Source: Thereva unica (taxonomy: Eukaryota; Arthropoda; Insecta; Diptera; Therevidae). From it: a stretch of DNA of 64,000 bases. Shown piece after piece: positions 1 to 12,939 of the stretch. Where the stretch lies: contig OX465283.1 in assembly GCA_949987705.1 (NCBI GenBank), forward strand, positions 137,108,101 through 137,172,100. Direction: 5' to 3'. The stretch's first letter is position 1; each line of letters opens with the position of its first letter. The notes under the pieces are model-generated. The model was not told the DNA's origin, ran no database searches, and saw only the letters and a program-made list of their open reading frames with translations. Both the position numbers and the translations under genes were made by a program.

Positions 1-1165
1 GCACTCCGTCAGCTAATGGAAGAAAGAATTCGTTGCGGCAAACGAACTGTCGTCGTTTCGTCGTCGTGAACAGCTTGTGGAGAGTCTTGGAAACCAAACA
101 CCTGCCATTGAAAACTATGCAACTTCTCCAAGCGTCGTACGATGGCTCAACCAGCGGCGTTCGTATTCGAAGCGACTTATCCGAGGAACTCCCGATTGAA
201 ACAGGTGTCCGACAGCAAGACGTCGCCTCGCCACTTCTCTTCAACGTCGTGATCGACGCGATTATGCGTCAAGCATTCGATGGACGACTCGGAGTTCAAT
301 ACGACAACATCTTCGCAACCGACTTAATGTTCGCCGACAATAGCGCCGTCTTCGCCGATACGGATGCCGAAGCAACGGACATCTTATACGATATTTCCCG
401 CATCGCCTAGTCATACGGGCTAAAAATCAATGCGGAAAATACCAAAGTGCTCACAACGGACGGATCGAGGGCCAGTGCTCATCTCGATGGAACCCAAATC
501 GAATGGGCTCCGAGACTCAAATATTTGGGATCATTGGTTGAAGAAAAAGTAGCATCGACGGCCGACGGTCACAGCCTCATCGGCCAGGCAACAGCAACAT
601 TCGTCTCGCTCAAGTGGTGTATATGGAAACGAAGAAATATTTCCATCAAAACAAAAGTACGTCTTTATTTACCGAACGTTGATCCTTTAGATTCTTCTTT
701 ATGGATCTGTAACGTGAACACTGCTCAAACCGGACGTTAAGAAGCTCGAGGTCTTCCAAATGCGATGCTTGAGGCAGATCCTCGGTGTCTCACCCCGCCT
801 TCGAAACGAGTCAGTTCGACAAAGATGCGATCAGCAGACACTGATTGAAGAAGAAATGCAAAAACATCGACTACGATGGTTTGGTCATGTTTGCCGTATG
901 GATGATAACCGCTTGCCATGTAAACTTCTCTGGCGAGACCGTCACGCAGACTGAGAATCCAGCGATCGGCACCTGAGAAAACCTGGCTAAAGAATATTGA
1001 CGATGACCTAAAGAAGCAACGATTATCAGTTTCCGAGGCTCGAGACATCGCCAAAAACAAGCAAGAATGGAAACGAATGGAAACGAATAGAGTTCGAGAC
1101 ACCCAGCGGCACAGACAGCAGTGTATCCGTTGCGGGGACGTCCCGCTCGGACCGACAGCCAGTGA
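1..1165 (+). mobile_element. RTE-like LINE fragment, reverse transcriptase and 3' end (group A)
   Basis: The three frames together read as the second half of a non-LTR retrotransposon reverse transcriptase. The element is cut by the window edge. At 33-410 the frame holds the TGVRQ...SPLLFN block and the catalytic-box region, read as FADNS where FADD would be expected. At 447-740 follows the thumb region ([19 protein letters not shown]). At 760-954 comes the RWFGHVCRMDDNR block typical of RTE-type LINE C-termini. Stops and frameshifts make it inactive. Related copies lie at 32386-33325 and 38722-39800. The clade (RTE against neighbouring clades) is judged by motif resemblance only. Confidence 0.8.
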
Positions 1166-1342
1166 TTACTCGATAAATAAATAAAGCTCGGTAGAGTCCG
1201 TTGGGCAGGACATCTAGCTCGTATGAGCAAAGAGGAATCTGCTCGGAAAGAAATAACCTTGGGCAAATATCGACAGTTGTTATTTGCGGTATATGGGTCA
1301 TGTCTACTGTACTGCACCATCTTCATGTTTATTAGGCCCAGG

Positions 1343-1437
1343 ATGACCATTCATTCAAAATATATTTTTGAATAATGCGTCAGAAGATATAATGTTCTGA
1401 CGCATTATCCAAAAATATATTTTGAATGAATGGTCAT
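1343..1437. repeat. Near-perfect 41-bp inverted repeat (hairpin)
   Basis: The arm beginning ATGACCATTCATTC at 1343 is repeated in reverse complement, ending GAATGAATGGTCAT at 1437, around a loop of about 12 bases with only one or two mismatches. The size and symmetry fit a very small MITE or a snap-back duplication. No target duplication was recognised. Confidence 0.75.
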
Positions 1438-2768
1438 GGTATCTCCATTGTTATTATCTTATTAAAATATTAACAAATTAACTTCTATTAAAATTATAAA
1501 GCTACAGTTATTTCTTCTAAAAAAAAGTATAAAGGAGTCAACGATATTGCCAAAAGAAGTGCAGGATTTACAATATTATTAACTTTTTTAAACAGCTTAA
1601 AAACAGTGAAATCAGTAACCGCAAGCGATTGCCAGTTGTAGCCTCTCTGCGACTTTTGTCCCAAGCTGAACATTTAAGAAAATGATTTGACCATTAACAA
1701 AATATATTTTTATGATATTATAATAAAATATTAGATCGATCGCACCTGACCAAGTACCTTAAATAAAAACTTGCATAACAATTCCAGATAATAACCCATA
1801 GATTACGAATTTTAACCAAATAACCTTTCATACCTTAAATATTGCAAATATATAATAGAAAAACATTAACGCGATTGATAAGTTGCAAAGTTTTAACATT
1901 TCTTTCTTATCTATCGAAAATTTAAAAAAATCAATTGACTGGTATCTCGAAAGAGAACCGACAAACGATTGGCGACTTTCACTGTACAAACAATTTCTAC
2001 AGGGTGGGTATATGATGCAAAATACATCATGATTTAATCGATATGGCTATCATATTGTTAAAAACAACCTCAAAAATTTAATTGGGACAGTTTATTTTTA
2101 CTTGAACAAAAATCATTTAGATGATCTTAGAAGGATAAAATCTAATCTTTGCCATTATTTTCCACACCCCGTTATTGAAAGTGACTTTTACTTTCGTTTT
2201 CACTTGAATAATCTCCGTGATATTAGTTAGTACAATTTAGTCAGCACAACAATAAACTCTGAACTGTGTTAGTAACCAACTGTTTGGTTAATCATATTCG
2301 TATTTTTAAGTCAGTCGTTAAGTCTCATTAGTATCTCTAACTAAAAGGGAATATTGATTTAATTTTCATAAATTTCACTGTTACTTTTAGTTCAAAATAC
2401 GACATTATCTACAACAATGCAATTAACTATCGTTAAAGTTGCTAAGTTTGTTATCAGCCTTCAACTATATAAAAAGAAATTTACATGATTGGATAGCTTT
2501 TTAAAATATTTCAAGTCGTTTTCTTTTATTAGTGTAATTGAATGTTTCAAGAAAAAGCGCATATAACAATAAATTAATAGGTCATATTTAAAATCTTTAC
2601 GATGTGTTTATGTGTTCCAACTATTGTTTTTAGACCTTTCGTTTTATTTTAAGTATTTAACTAATGTGTTTTCACCTTCCACCTCGTCCTTATTTAATAA
2701 AAAATAACATCATAAAATCCACAGTCTATTTAGTTAAAGTAAAAGATTAGACTAAAATATTACTTTAT
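1438..2768. other. AT-rich non-coding stretch
   Basis: No gene, domain or repeat was recognised on either strand. If the NPC2-like gene to the right continues leftward, this is part of its intron. I searched by eye for its missing exons and found none. Confidence 0.5.
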
Positions 2769-2945
<177 letters not shown>

Positions 2946-3061
2946 ACCAAGTATGTCATTTGTCATTTATTTCCAAGATTTTTATCGAACTTCGTATGGT
3001 AACAGGACGTAACTAACATTTACTAAAGACTATTACTAAAGATATTTTTGTTTGGACTTAC

Positions 3062-3358
3062 CAAAATCTTTGAACTCTACTGAAATAGATACATTCTCTC
3101 CAAGTGGCATTTTACATGGTATTTTAGTGCAGCTGGATACTTTCAAAGATAGAAGTTCAAATTCGGATCCTAGGAAAAAAAAGATTGAATTTAATAAAAA
3201 AAAATAAAACATTCTATATCAAAATACCAACCGCAATCTTGAAACGGAAGAGATGTTCTCGTTGATGATTCTTCAATTGGATAAGCCCATATAAAATATT
3301 GACCAATAGCATTAAATATCACTAAAACAAAAATATTCCAAAATCTCGAATTATCCAT
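3062..3358 (-). CDS. NPC2/MD-2-related lipid-binding protein, first two coding exons (partial)
   Basis: Exon 1 runs from ATG at 3358 to 3232 and exon 2 from 3169 to 3062, with GT/AG borders and matching phase 1. The predicted start has a hydrophobic signal peptide (residues about 6-25), followed by the hallmark FQDCGSEFELLSLKV, the pair C-x4-PC (SSCTKIPCKMPLGE) and ISVEFKDF. In the family this is the start of the ML domain: a conserved Cys after the signal, then the Cys pair and a basic or Gly turn. NPC2 proteins are secreted or lysosomal sterol and lipid carriers. After the donor at 3061 no further exon was found before position 1; the gap contains the AT microsatellite and an RTE copy. The gene therefore probably continues beyond the window, or is a broken duplicate. 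Insects usually carry several Npc2 paralogues, so no specific symbol is given. Confidence 0.83.
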
Positions 3359-4115
3359 TTTCACTGTTCACACTTTCTTCTAGCAACAACCGAAAAGCAA
3401 TTAATTCAAATTCAATTATTATCATTGTATATAAATATAAACTGTGGCGCTCTAAACAATCGATCGCAGATAATTGCAGATATTCAAGATATGATATAAA
3501 TTGCAGCTACCGAAGTGTACGTCATAATGATAAGCTACCGACTGAAAACTGTTTTTTTTTGGAAATGATTTTGTACCTTGAAATTAAATGCTAAAAGTGC
3601 GATAGCGGTATCTGAAGAGAGGTTCAATTGGATTACCCCCGAACTTTGATTAGCAATCATTAATGTTAGTATAATGTATTGTACTCGAAGATTATTCTAA
3701 TAAGGGGGGATCAACTCAAGGATTATGAATTATTATGACTTTAAGTGCATATATACTTATTGGTGTTATCTCACCGAAAATACGTTTCTTTACATGTTTA
3801 ACTTTTCCAAAATTAGTGAGGTATTGCAGACTTGTTTCTTATGTGGAGCAGTAGGGCTTCATTCATTTAAAATTGGTATTAATTATCTTCAAATGAAATA
3901 GATATATCTTGATATATATTTTTTCTGTCCGTATGTATGTAATTGAACTCCTCCCACACGGCTGGACTGATATTTATGAAATTTTGTGTGTATGTGAGTA
4001 AATTGTTTCGAGAATTATTTAGATTCATATTTTGAACCGATACTTAAACGGTTGGACTGATTTCTAAAAGCTTATTAACTTTGTTTGTTCTCTGTGAGGG
4101 AGGAATTTTGCAATC
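3359..4115 (-). promoter_or_regulatory. Upstream region of the NPC2-like gene
   Basis: A TATATAAATATAA stretch lies at about 3429-3442, some 70-85 bases upstream of the ATG on the minus strand, and could be a TATA element. Beyond it no gene or repeat was recognised up to the LINE tail at 4116. Confidence 0.35.
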
Positions 4116-4256
4116 GATTTTCCAGCACTTCACGATATCCTTTCTATATCCTTCGAGCTAAGCTTGCCATACATCTGACCTTGACGTGTACGACATGACG
4201 GACTGGTAGTACAAAGGGTGACACCTGCACTTACACACATAAAAAATCCGATAATG
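4116..4256 (+). mobile_element. 3' end of LINE family J1
   Basis: The stretch reads as the last about 140 bases of the J1 element: CCTTCGAGCTAAGCTT, then TACGACATGACGGACTGG, TAGTACAAAGGGTGACACC and a terminal ACACATAAAAAA. The same order of motifs appears at 63250-63360 and, in reverse, at 10426-10560. It is heavily 5'-truncated. Confidence 0.75.
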
Positions 4257-4261
4257 CTCGT

Positions 4262-5330
4262 CACACAAAGAGTATGGAGGATTGCAAACTTCTGCAGAAT
4301 GACCTTGATACCTTTTACTCTTGGTGTGCTAACAACAACCTGGTTCTTAATATTGGTAAATGCGAAGTCATGACTTTTAGTAGGAGACGTGATCCTATAA
4401 TTTTTAACTACACCTTTTCTGATGAGGGTATCCCTCGTGTTAATTTGGTTAAAGATCTCGGGATTAGATTTGATAGTAAGCTGGATTTCTCCACTCACAT
4501 CAACTATATCTCTTCCAGAGGTAGTTTAGTCTTGGGTTTTATAAAAAGGTGGTCCAAGGAATTTAATAACCCGTTGATTACTAAACACTTATATATTTCT
4601 CTTGTCAGACCATTACTTGAATATGCCTCCCAGGTTTGGTCTCCTCACTATTCTTCGCATGTTAGAACTATTGAATCGGTTCAACGAAGGTTCGTTCGAT
4701 TCGCACTGAATCATCTTCCTTGGGAAAACCCAATAGTTCTTCCATCATATGAATCCCGGCTTAAGTTACTCAACTTAAGCTCTCTTCAAAAACGTCGAGA
4801 GGTGGCCGATGTTGTATTTGTTCATCAGCTACTTAATGGAAAGGTCGACTCAGGTTTTTTAGGTCGCCGTGCGTCGCGTCGTTTAGAGAGAGTCGTTATA
4901 ATCTGAGAGGTCCACCTCTTTTACAAATCAACTCCTCTAATACTAATTACGGTAGATTTGAACCTGTAAACCGCATGTTCATTAATGTTAACAATAATAT
5001 TAATGTCTTTAGCGTGAGCATTAGTAAAGATGTCCTTAAAAGGAGTCTTTTTAATCTCACGTGACCATCTTTGTTTCCTGTTGCTTGCGTGGGTTATATG
5101 TTAATTTGGATTTGTGTTTTTATTTACTAATTTTTATGTTACTAATATTTTATGTTTGCATGTCTCAGCTGAGCCACGGCAGTGGTAAATATTTCTCAGC
5201 CCTGCTGGGAAGTGTGCCTTCTGTGTTAGAAGGGAAACTCTATATATGTATGTATATATATGTATATATACCTGTATGTATGTGTATGTATATATAGATT
5301 TTCATGCTTAGCTGAAAAGTGCGCCTTCTG
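4262..5330 (+). mobile_element. 5'-truncated Jockey-group LINE (RT thumb to 3' end)
   Basis: A 210-residue open frame at 4274-4906 reads as the C-terminal part of a LINE reverse transcriptase. It contains LNIGKCEVMTFSRR, DLGIRFDSKLDF, SLVRPLLEYASQVWSP, VQRRFVRFAL and LQKRREVADVVFVHQLLNG, which is the usual order after the catalytic box in Jockey/CR1-type elements. The catalytic box itself is missing because the copy starts just after it. Downstream, the 3' end has the motif GTGCCTTCTGTGTTAGAAGGG at 5212 and again, diverged, at 5321, separated by a TATATG/TATGTA-rich tract. This suggests a duplicated 3' end or tail. The ORF is unusually clean for a fragment, so the insertion may be fairly young. 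Confidence 0.8.
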
Positions 5331-5384
5331 TGCTAGAAGGGTTAACTCTTGCTTGAGAATTTGGCACACACCTTTGGTTATGAA

Positions 5385-6628
5385 TAGGGGTCGCAAACCG
5401 GAATCCCGGATTTCGAAAATACCGGGATAACGGACCAAATAAAGATATTCTAAATACCGGTATTAATTTTCCAAAAACCGGGATTTTCAGTATTTTCGAA
5501 ATTTTATGTTTCTCAAGTCTTAACAAAATAAAATCCACGCTAGATAGATTTAAAACAGATTAGATAGATTAAAAATGAATCTATAAATATCTGAATACGA
5601 ATTCAAGCGGCTAGCTGATCTGTATGATATTTGAAAATACTTAAAGCCAACTGTAAGAACTATGCAAAAGAAACAGTAGCCTAATAACTTCTGACGTGGA
5701 TTTGATGTTTATGTTCCAAACATTGGAAGCTATAATACATGAGTAAGCTCGTGAACTTTTCATCTGTTTGAAATGTAGGATTAAGGAACACAGGGTGTTG
5801 GTTGCCTCGACGTTAAATTATAATTTTCTGCATAATCCGAAAACATATTTTGGTTCAGCGAATGGTTACTCTCACGTTTTTTTAAAGGGAGATGACAAAA
5901 CATATTGTGGATGTTAGCAAGATCGGTAACGGTTCAGATTCAGAATCCACTCATGATGTTTCTGTTTCTGTTCCTACAGACGAGGACACGGCTGACCTTC
6001 AGTGCCGATGAAGAAACAATTAGAATTGGTGATTAAAAATAAAATGCAAACTCAAGATTATTTATCAAGAGCCATCTCATTAGACATTGATTCCTTAATC
6101 AAAATAGAAATGACTCTTTACGAAAACGGTGGTTATAGAGGAAAATATCTTGATGACCTACAACAATTTAAAAAGCATTCCTCTAACTAGTGTAGAGTCA
6201 GAGAGAGCTTTCTCTTCACTTATGTAATCATCTGCGCTCAACATTGAGTGACAAGATTTCAGACAAATTTTTGTTTTTGCGATCTCATTACCAGATTGAA
6301 TGAAACTCATTCCTAATATCTTTATAAAAAAGGTCCAATAAAAGGCTCACGTCAGGAAAGAAACCAACATTTAATTATTTACTTTCGTTTAGTTTGGCAG
6401 TGTTAAAGTCAATTTTAATTTGTTTTATCTAGAAAACAATCTCTCTATTCCTCTGTAATCCTCTAAACTCTAAGCTCTCAAAGAAAATTGATACTAAATT
6501 ACTAACTTAAATTTATATACAACTTCTCTAAATCCCGAAAATCCCGAAAATATCGGAGTACCGGTATTCATTTGTGGTCAGTACCGAAAATACCGGTTTC
6601 AAAAAATGGTCCGGTTTTGCGACCCCAA
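5385..6628 (+). mobile_element. hAT-family DNA transposon remnant, copy 1
   Basis: The ends are inverted repeats, TAGGGGTCGCAAACCGG on the left and CCGGTTTTGCGACCCC on the right. Each is followed inward by several CCGGTATT/AATACCGG blocks. Inside, around 6185-6290, a broken frame reads SVESERAFSS and then a Leu-rich segment, the C-terminal dimerisation signature of hAT transposases. A short open frame at 6002-6190 lies just before it. Most of the transposase is deleted, so the copy is non-autonomous. The 8-bp flanks match only partly. A second copy lies at 40029-41097. Confidence 0.8.
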
Positions 6629-7336
6629 TATAAGAAGGTATATTTAACTTTATGGGACATCCGGCCACCTTAAAATGGCGGATTATGTTCTTTTTCTTTA
6701 CAGCTCCACGACATGGGTATCAAATAAGAGAATATGACGAGAAAAATACAGTAAGCTTAGCTATGTGGCGTCATTTTAAATCCAATATGGCGGCCCCACG
6801 AAATGGCGTATTACCTTTTCCTGTACAACCCCTCGATATGGGTGGCATTCTCTTCAGTTGAAAGTCGGTTCGGTAATTACCATGCTGCATCAACATCAAT
6901 CAACCAAGATTTCGCGATGGTACCAGATTGCTGTGAAAAAGCGTATGAGCAATGTGATCGAAGCTACCACTATCAGTGGAAAGTACCAAGGCGAACATGA
7001 TTTGATTCAGTTTACAATATAAATAACATCAGTTAAAGCCATCTTATGAACTAGAGCTGTTTTTACAAAATAATTTGGAGAATAAAATTTTAAAGAATTT
7101 AATAAATAAAATAAGAAGAACTAGAACAAAATTAAATTAAAATGAAGTGAATTTGAGTTCGAATTCTAATTTGTTATCCTGTTAACAAAATACTTGATGA
7201 GACACCTTTTGAAAACGCTGTGCGATTCCGCCATTTGTATTTTAGTAGTAAGAGAATTTCAAAGTTGAGTGACGTAAACAAAGTAAGAACGTTGTCCTGA
7301 TAAAAGTCAAAAACGCGAAATTAGTACATTGAGGTT
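6629..7336. other. Intergenic sequence with a weak internal duplication
   Basis: Two similar stretches rich in AATGGCGG, CACGA and ATGGGT words occur at about 6650-6730 and 6765-6860. This is probably an old duplicated repeat. No gene is supported. Confidence 0.4.
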
Positions 7337-7790
7337 TCAAGGTGATTGAGACAACTGAATAAATTCAGAAAGGTAAGAAGGTTTGCGCCGATGCAGAATA
7401 TCATGGAAGAATTTCAATAGCCTAAAGTTCAAGTAGATATAAAAAGGACAACCTAGGACGTTAGAGGAATAAAGTGAATTGTGATCATGCCTGCGAAGAT
7501 TATACGAAATATATAAGCGAAGACGAAGTATAAAAAGCGAACGCAATCGTTGCCACAGATATTTTCCGACCACATGAAGAATCCAGAGAGGTAAGAATAG
7601 CGATTTTACTAATCTCAATCGGAAGGCACAGGTTAATAAGTTACCATGCACACGCAGCTTCCTTAAAACTCCATAAACTTTACCGCCAAAAGGCACTGCA
7701 GTTACAAAATTACCTAAACCATGACGCATATGTATTAGAATTCAAACGCGATAAGAAATATAGACGAAACATCACAAAGATAAGAAAATG
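7337..7790 (-). mobile_element. Jockey-group LINE fragment (RT C-terminus)
   Basis: An open frame at 7729-7337 contains LVKSLFLPLWILHV, YNLRRHDHNSLY and LNFRLLKFFHDILHRRKPSYL. These resemble the region after the catalytic box of Jockey-group reverse transcriptases (the N-x-RR-x-DH block). It differs from J1 and from the element at 4262. Both ends are undefined. Confidence 0.65.
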
Positions 7791-10425
7791 AAATTTAGAA
7801 ATAAATTAAAGAAAATTAACAATATGTACATGAAGCGGTAGGATTATGTTTCGATGGATGGACACTCAAGCTTAGATAGGCCATGCACAACAATCGGACG
7901 GTCATCTTTTCTACGATTAATGTGTACGATGCTATCCAGGGTATTCACCGCAGACTTTTACCAGCACCTCGGTTCGAATTCTTCTTTATACGATACTCCT
8001 ATATAATCCCTTGCCCTTGGGTACACTGCAATTAATCAATGGATAGGGTTCACATGCAGAACTCAATGTCAATTACTCGTATCTCAAAGACAACTCAACA
8101 CCAATATCTCATCTGTGGCTCCTGTGCTGAAAGTCGAGTCGTCACGACACGAGAAGTCGTTTGAGTTAAAGAAACTGAGGTTTCAGACGAATCAGGAATT
8201 TCAGTATTGGAGCCTAAGCTCAACTTAGCATTTCCACCCTAGGCCTATCTGCTGAAAGTCAATTCGGCTGAAAAGTTGCTTTTCTTCAACTCAAACGACT
8301 AGTCACGAAACACGACTTGATTTCAGCACAGGAACCTGTACCTGATACCATATTCCCTATGGTTCTAAGGAAACAAATACTTACCGGCAATCATACATAT
8401 TCTCTCTACGAAAACAATAGTCAATAACAAAATTTATGAAACATCTAGAATTCATCCTAATCTTAAGTTCTAAGCAGTACTGCTTGAAACAACAAGAGTT
8501 TCAAGTACGTCTAAGACCAGTTCTACACGTTTAATTTTTGAACAAACGTGAAGAACCGGTCTAAATGGGGGCTTATACAATAGAGATTTTTGAGCGCAAA
8601 GACTTATATAGAAATTTATCTGTAAAACAAGGTAACGTCGCTGGAGTCATTCTAGCGAAATTTATCGACTGCTGCAAAAACACTTTTGAGTGAATGCCTT
8701 AGAAGAAAGCATAATTTTCAAACCATCAAACATTAAATAAGATTGCATTGATTAAGATTAAGAATTATGACAGAACAATACGAGAACAAGAAAAAGTTCT
8801 ACCTATATTACTCCAAAGCAGGGGAAAAAATTCAGCTGCAATAACAGGTAAAAATGCATTCTATAGAGGTTCTAAAAGGATCCTAAAACAATACCCCATT
8901 CTTTTTTGTGACAGAACCTTCTAATTGCTGACGAACAGCAAATAATAGTCGAAAAGTTACAATGAGATTTATTCAAAACTTTGCTCGAATTATATGGCCA
9001 TTAATATTATTATTAAAAACTAACTTAGTTATTGTTTACGTACGACCTACATATAGTTTATAGCCACCGACCAAATACAATTGCGTCTTTGAATCAAACT
9101 ACCAAAAATATAACTAATTCATATTAAAACCAACCCACTGATCATACGATCATGTGATCAAGTCAATTTCTTTATTGCTATTAATTAAAATAAGTCACCT
9201 TCAACGCCACCAGCCCAATAAAAGGAGCTTTGCTTATATTACTAATATCGCAAACAACGGATTAAAATTGTCCGAGAATTTGGCACGCCCGCATTTAAAT
9301 TGATCATTATCTATACGTACCAAATACCATTATTTATGGTCCCTTCCTTTGCCTGTTTCAACTTATGATTTATTAGTGAATATTGTTTTGATTTAATCTG
9401 ATTATTAACTTTCTTTTTCTGGCTGCTTATATTTTTATAATTTTAAATTGAAATTTGTTTACCAAATTTTTCCATGACTTTTATTATTACGAGATTATTT
9501 GACCGAAGAAACGTGGGGTGATGCTACGTATTTCCTTCTTTGTTTATCAATAAAATTATCGGAATATTTAGGAAATGTAAACTTTCAATTTCTTTTTATC
9601 GGTCTCTTAATACAGGGATTGATACAATTTGTCTTAACTATTATGCGTTTGTGGTTGATAACATTTACGACAAATTTATTAAGTAACGTCACTTTTAATT
9701 TTTTATAGTTATCACTTAGGTATATCCTTAGGAATTTGTAATATCTATTACAAATTATTGCCTTAATTTGTAACTGTGTTTTAGTAATGGGTTAATCAAT
9801 TATTATAGAGATTAAAATAAATAATAAGTCTGGAAGTAGTTTTGTTCGTATTACTTCTGAAAGATCTTTTCTAATTGCAGCTAAAGTTTGTAAATAATAA
9901 ATTGGAATTGGGCTTGGGCATCAATCAAACTAGCAACATTATAAACGGAGAGCTGGAGACGAAAGCTTTGATCTTTGATATGGACAAACACAATTGAAAC
10001 TGACTCTTTCTATTACTAAACGGGATTACATGACTGACTACTTTCACCATTCCTTCCTGTATCATGCACCACTCAAAGTGTCGGAGAGCTTGGAGCTAAG
10101 AACATTTTAGAGGAAAACAATAAATAAAACGTAAACCTTTCTTTTATAAAAACAAATAGGTAACTACTTAGCTAATTAATGTTTTAAACTTAATTTATGT
10201 AATTTAGGCGACCGGAGGTCCAATTAACGCAACTCGTGTACCTTGTGACCATCCTGTAAAATTTAGAAAGCTTAACAGTGATCTATCTGTTCTCTAGTCT
10301 TTAGATCTCTTTTAAGTTTTCCAAAACGTAATTGCTTAGTGTGCGCTGACTGGCTTTACCTAAAGCCGAGGTTTTACACATGAAGTGAACATAGAAAAAA
10401 TGTGCGAGTTTTTATTTTTAAGGTT
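7791..10425. other. Gene-free AT-rich region
   Basis: Apart from the inverted-repeat element at 8117-8336 and a small imperfect hairpin at about 8511-8563 (arms GACCAGTTCTACACGTTT and AAACGTGAAGAACCGGTC), nothing was recognised. The short open frame at 9499-9708 has no familiar motif and is not called. Confidence 0.5.
8117..8336. repeat. MITE with about 55-bp terminal inverted repeats
   Basis: The left end GGCTCCTGTGCTGAAAGTCG is mirrored by TTTCAGCACAGGAACC on the right. The arms continue through GTCGTTTGAGTT / AACTCAAACGAC. TGT flanks both ends, compatible with a 3-bp duplication but too short to prove it. A diverged end of the same family is seen at about 59456-59565. Confidence 0.7.
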
Positions 10426-12560
10426 TTTTTTATGTGGTAGTTCTAAGCACATGAGTCATCCTTTGTACTACTAGTCCGTTATGCCGTGACAAACGTCATT
10501 GTGCAATGTCTATCAATCAGCTTAGTACGAGAGGGGATTAGGTTAAGGGTTATGCGTGTTCGGACGGTGTTGGAGATGATTGTGGTTTGAACTCTTGGAT
10601 CTTGTAAGAACTCGGAAATACTGACTGCGAAAGGTTGTTCCACAGCCGAGTTATTCTATTTTGAAACGATTTACTACTTTGTAGAGTACGTGAAAGGGGG
10701 AGTTGCAGGTAGGGAGAATGAGACCAGTGGGCTAATCTGGTGTTGTGGGTAAAAGATCGCCGTGGAGGCAGAAGAGCGTTGATTTCGGTTGAATAGTCGC
10801 TATGATAGTAGCGATAAAATTTTGCCAGTGGTACTACATTACTACGGGGGCTCAAAGGGTCGATGGTGGAGTAAACGGCGTCGCCCCCAATAAGTTTGAG
10901 GGCCCTTTTTGTACTTTATCTAACCACGCTAAGGTAGTTTTAGAAGCGCCGTCCCAAATGAGAGAGTTGTATTCGAGATGAGGCCGAATGTAGGATTTAT
11001 ATATAACAGCACGGGCCGATGACTGGAGGAGTATCTTGCTCCTCTTAAGAAATCCCAAGCACTGGGATGCTTGTTTGGCGATTTGGAATATGTGGTCATC
11101 CCATTTGCTAATGAACGCAAGAGTAAGAGTAACGCAGGGTACCGTGGTCAGCGAAGCTGAGAAATGGGTTAGAGGGGATTGAAAGTAGGTCATTTATAAG
11201 GATAAGAAATAGGACAGGTGATAAAATTGACCCCTGAGGGACCCTGCAGAGATCGGGTGGCATTCGGATTTCAAGACATCCAATACTCCCTCGATTGAAC
11301 GGCCATCCAGTTCTGTAGAAGTGGGTCAATACCAATACCTCTGAGTTTAGCTAGCAGGGCTGAATGCCATACTTTATCAAAAGCCTTGGAGATATCTAGT
11401 ACAGCCAGACCAGATTCACCAAATCCATGCAGACTTCCGCTGAAGTACTCTGTAAGGCAAACTAAAAGATCAGTAGTGGATCTTTTTTGTCGGAAGCTAC
11501 ACTGTCTGTCGTTCTTGAGTCAGTTGGCTTCTAGGTATCTCATAAGCTTTTTGTTGATTATCGTCTCCATGGTTTTGGAGAGAATAGAAGTAATTGTTAT
11601 TGCGCGGTAGTTGGAGGTACTGGTGGAGGCACCTTTTTAGGTATAGGCTGAACACGTGCAGGAGCTTATGTGCAAGAGCACATGTTTCCAAGAGTCTGGA
11701 TAAACTCTGGATAAATATGATAAAACAAAAAAGTTTGCGCACAGGCTTAGCCAAAGGTGAGGCGCAATTGTTCAAGAAGACAGGGGTATATTATGGGGTT
11801 GATTGGATTTGCTCCATCTACTCGGTCCATAGAATTGGTGTTATGCTCAAGAACCGGGGGTAGTATATCAGTTTCGGATAAAGAAGAATTTCAGGCGAAC
11901 AGATGCTAATAAATCGGCATTGAATTTGCTGTATGTTATCTCACATTCTCATCGCAGATGAATGAAGGAGTTGTGGATGTAGTGAAATGCTTATTGATGG
12001 AACCTTACCAAGGACCAGGAGTTTCCTCTTACACTAAGGAGCTTGCATGACAAATGAAGTTTGACTTTCCGGATGGTGTATGTGCAGGAATTTCTTAGTT
12101 TTATACCCACTCTACACTTTAATTTTGATTGCGTTCGTACACTCCCTACATCTGTTCGGCCTAGGCTTCACAGATTTGGCGGAATTGAGAATGAGCAAAT
12201 GCATTCTTGCCTGTATGATCCTGGTGATACAGATATCAACAGAGTTGGCGTTTTTGTTTAGGAACACCGGTCCCAGTCAGCGGATTGGAAAAACTTGATA
12301 AGCCCCAGCCAATTGGCCTTTTCAAATTGCCACACAGTTAGTTATCTGAGCTGGTTTCGGTGGGGTGGGAAATTTGAATGGGAAGTTAGTGCTGATTAGG
12401 CAATGGTCCGGATTGCCAAAAGACGAATCAACTTCGACCGAGTATCGCGTTGAGTGAGAAGTAACAAATACGCCAAGGAGATGGGCTGGCCCGAGCTTCG
12501 AGTTTGAGTAAGAGCAAAGGAAACTTATGTGTGCCATTCGTGAATTCTACGTTCTGCCGG
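10426..12560 (-). mobile_element. LINE family J1, longest copy (endonuclease end, RT, 3' tail)
   Basis: Reading the minus strand, 12537-12322 ends with VDSSFGNPDHCLIS, the SDH-type catalytic region at the end of an apurinic-type endonuclease. At 12260-12160 a linker reads RIIQARMH. At 11420-11335 the RT fingers give the D-x-SKAFDKVWH motif. At 11335-11193 follow VPQGSILSPVLFLILINDL and a damaged catalytic box (FADHGT). The thumb and C-terminus lie at 11193-10550 (SYIRPHLEYNSLIWDG, TRLWNNLSQSVFP). The element ends with the tail CTACCACATAAAAAAA at 10426. Frames are broken many times, so it is dead. The architecture and motifs place it in the Jockey/CR1 group. Confidence 0.82.
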
Positions 12561-12789
12561 TTAGCTTCACACACACACACACGTGCAGTAGTTGGATTTT
12601 TCTTGATGATATTTTTATTATCATACATTTCATGAAAATGAGTTTGTAGAGCAACTTTCCTCGCAAAGGTTTTTCAAAATAACTCGAGGACCATTATGGG
12701 CCTTGTTCAAACTTTTCCCCGGAAACAGCTGTTTTTATATTTTTGTAATTTACGCGAAAAGTTATTATTATTTGTTCACGAAATTTTTA

Positions 12790-12912
12790 TTGCAGGCAGG
12801 CACCAACCGGTTTTAGATAAGATTGAAAGGTAACTATAAGATTGTCGATATCATGTTGCCAAATGCCAACTTTTAACTATCGATATTGACTCGAGAAAGC
12901 AAATGCGGCTCC
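12790..12912. repeat. Partial copy of the TIR element seen at 16455-16787
   Basis: The words GTTGCCAAATGCCAACTTTT, ATCGATATTGACTCGAGAAAGC and AAATGCGGCTCC match the right part of the element at 16455-16787 with scattered differences. The left end is not clear. Confidence 0.55.
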
Positions 12913-12939
12913 TGGCACATGATTGGCTGGCATTATGGC

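Noticed and set aside
9499..9708. 69-residue hydrophobic open frame
   Set aside because: AT-rich chance frame with no motif and no splice partner.
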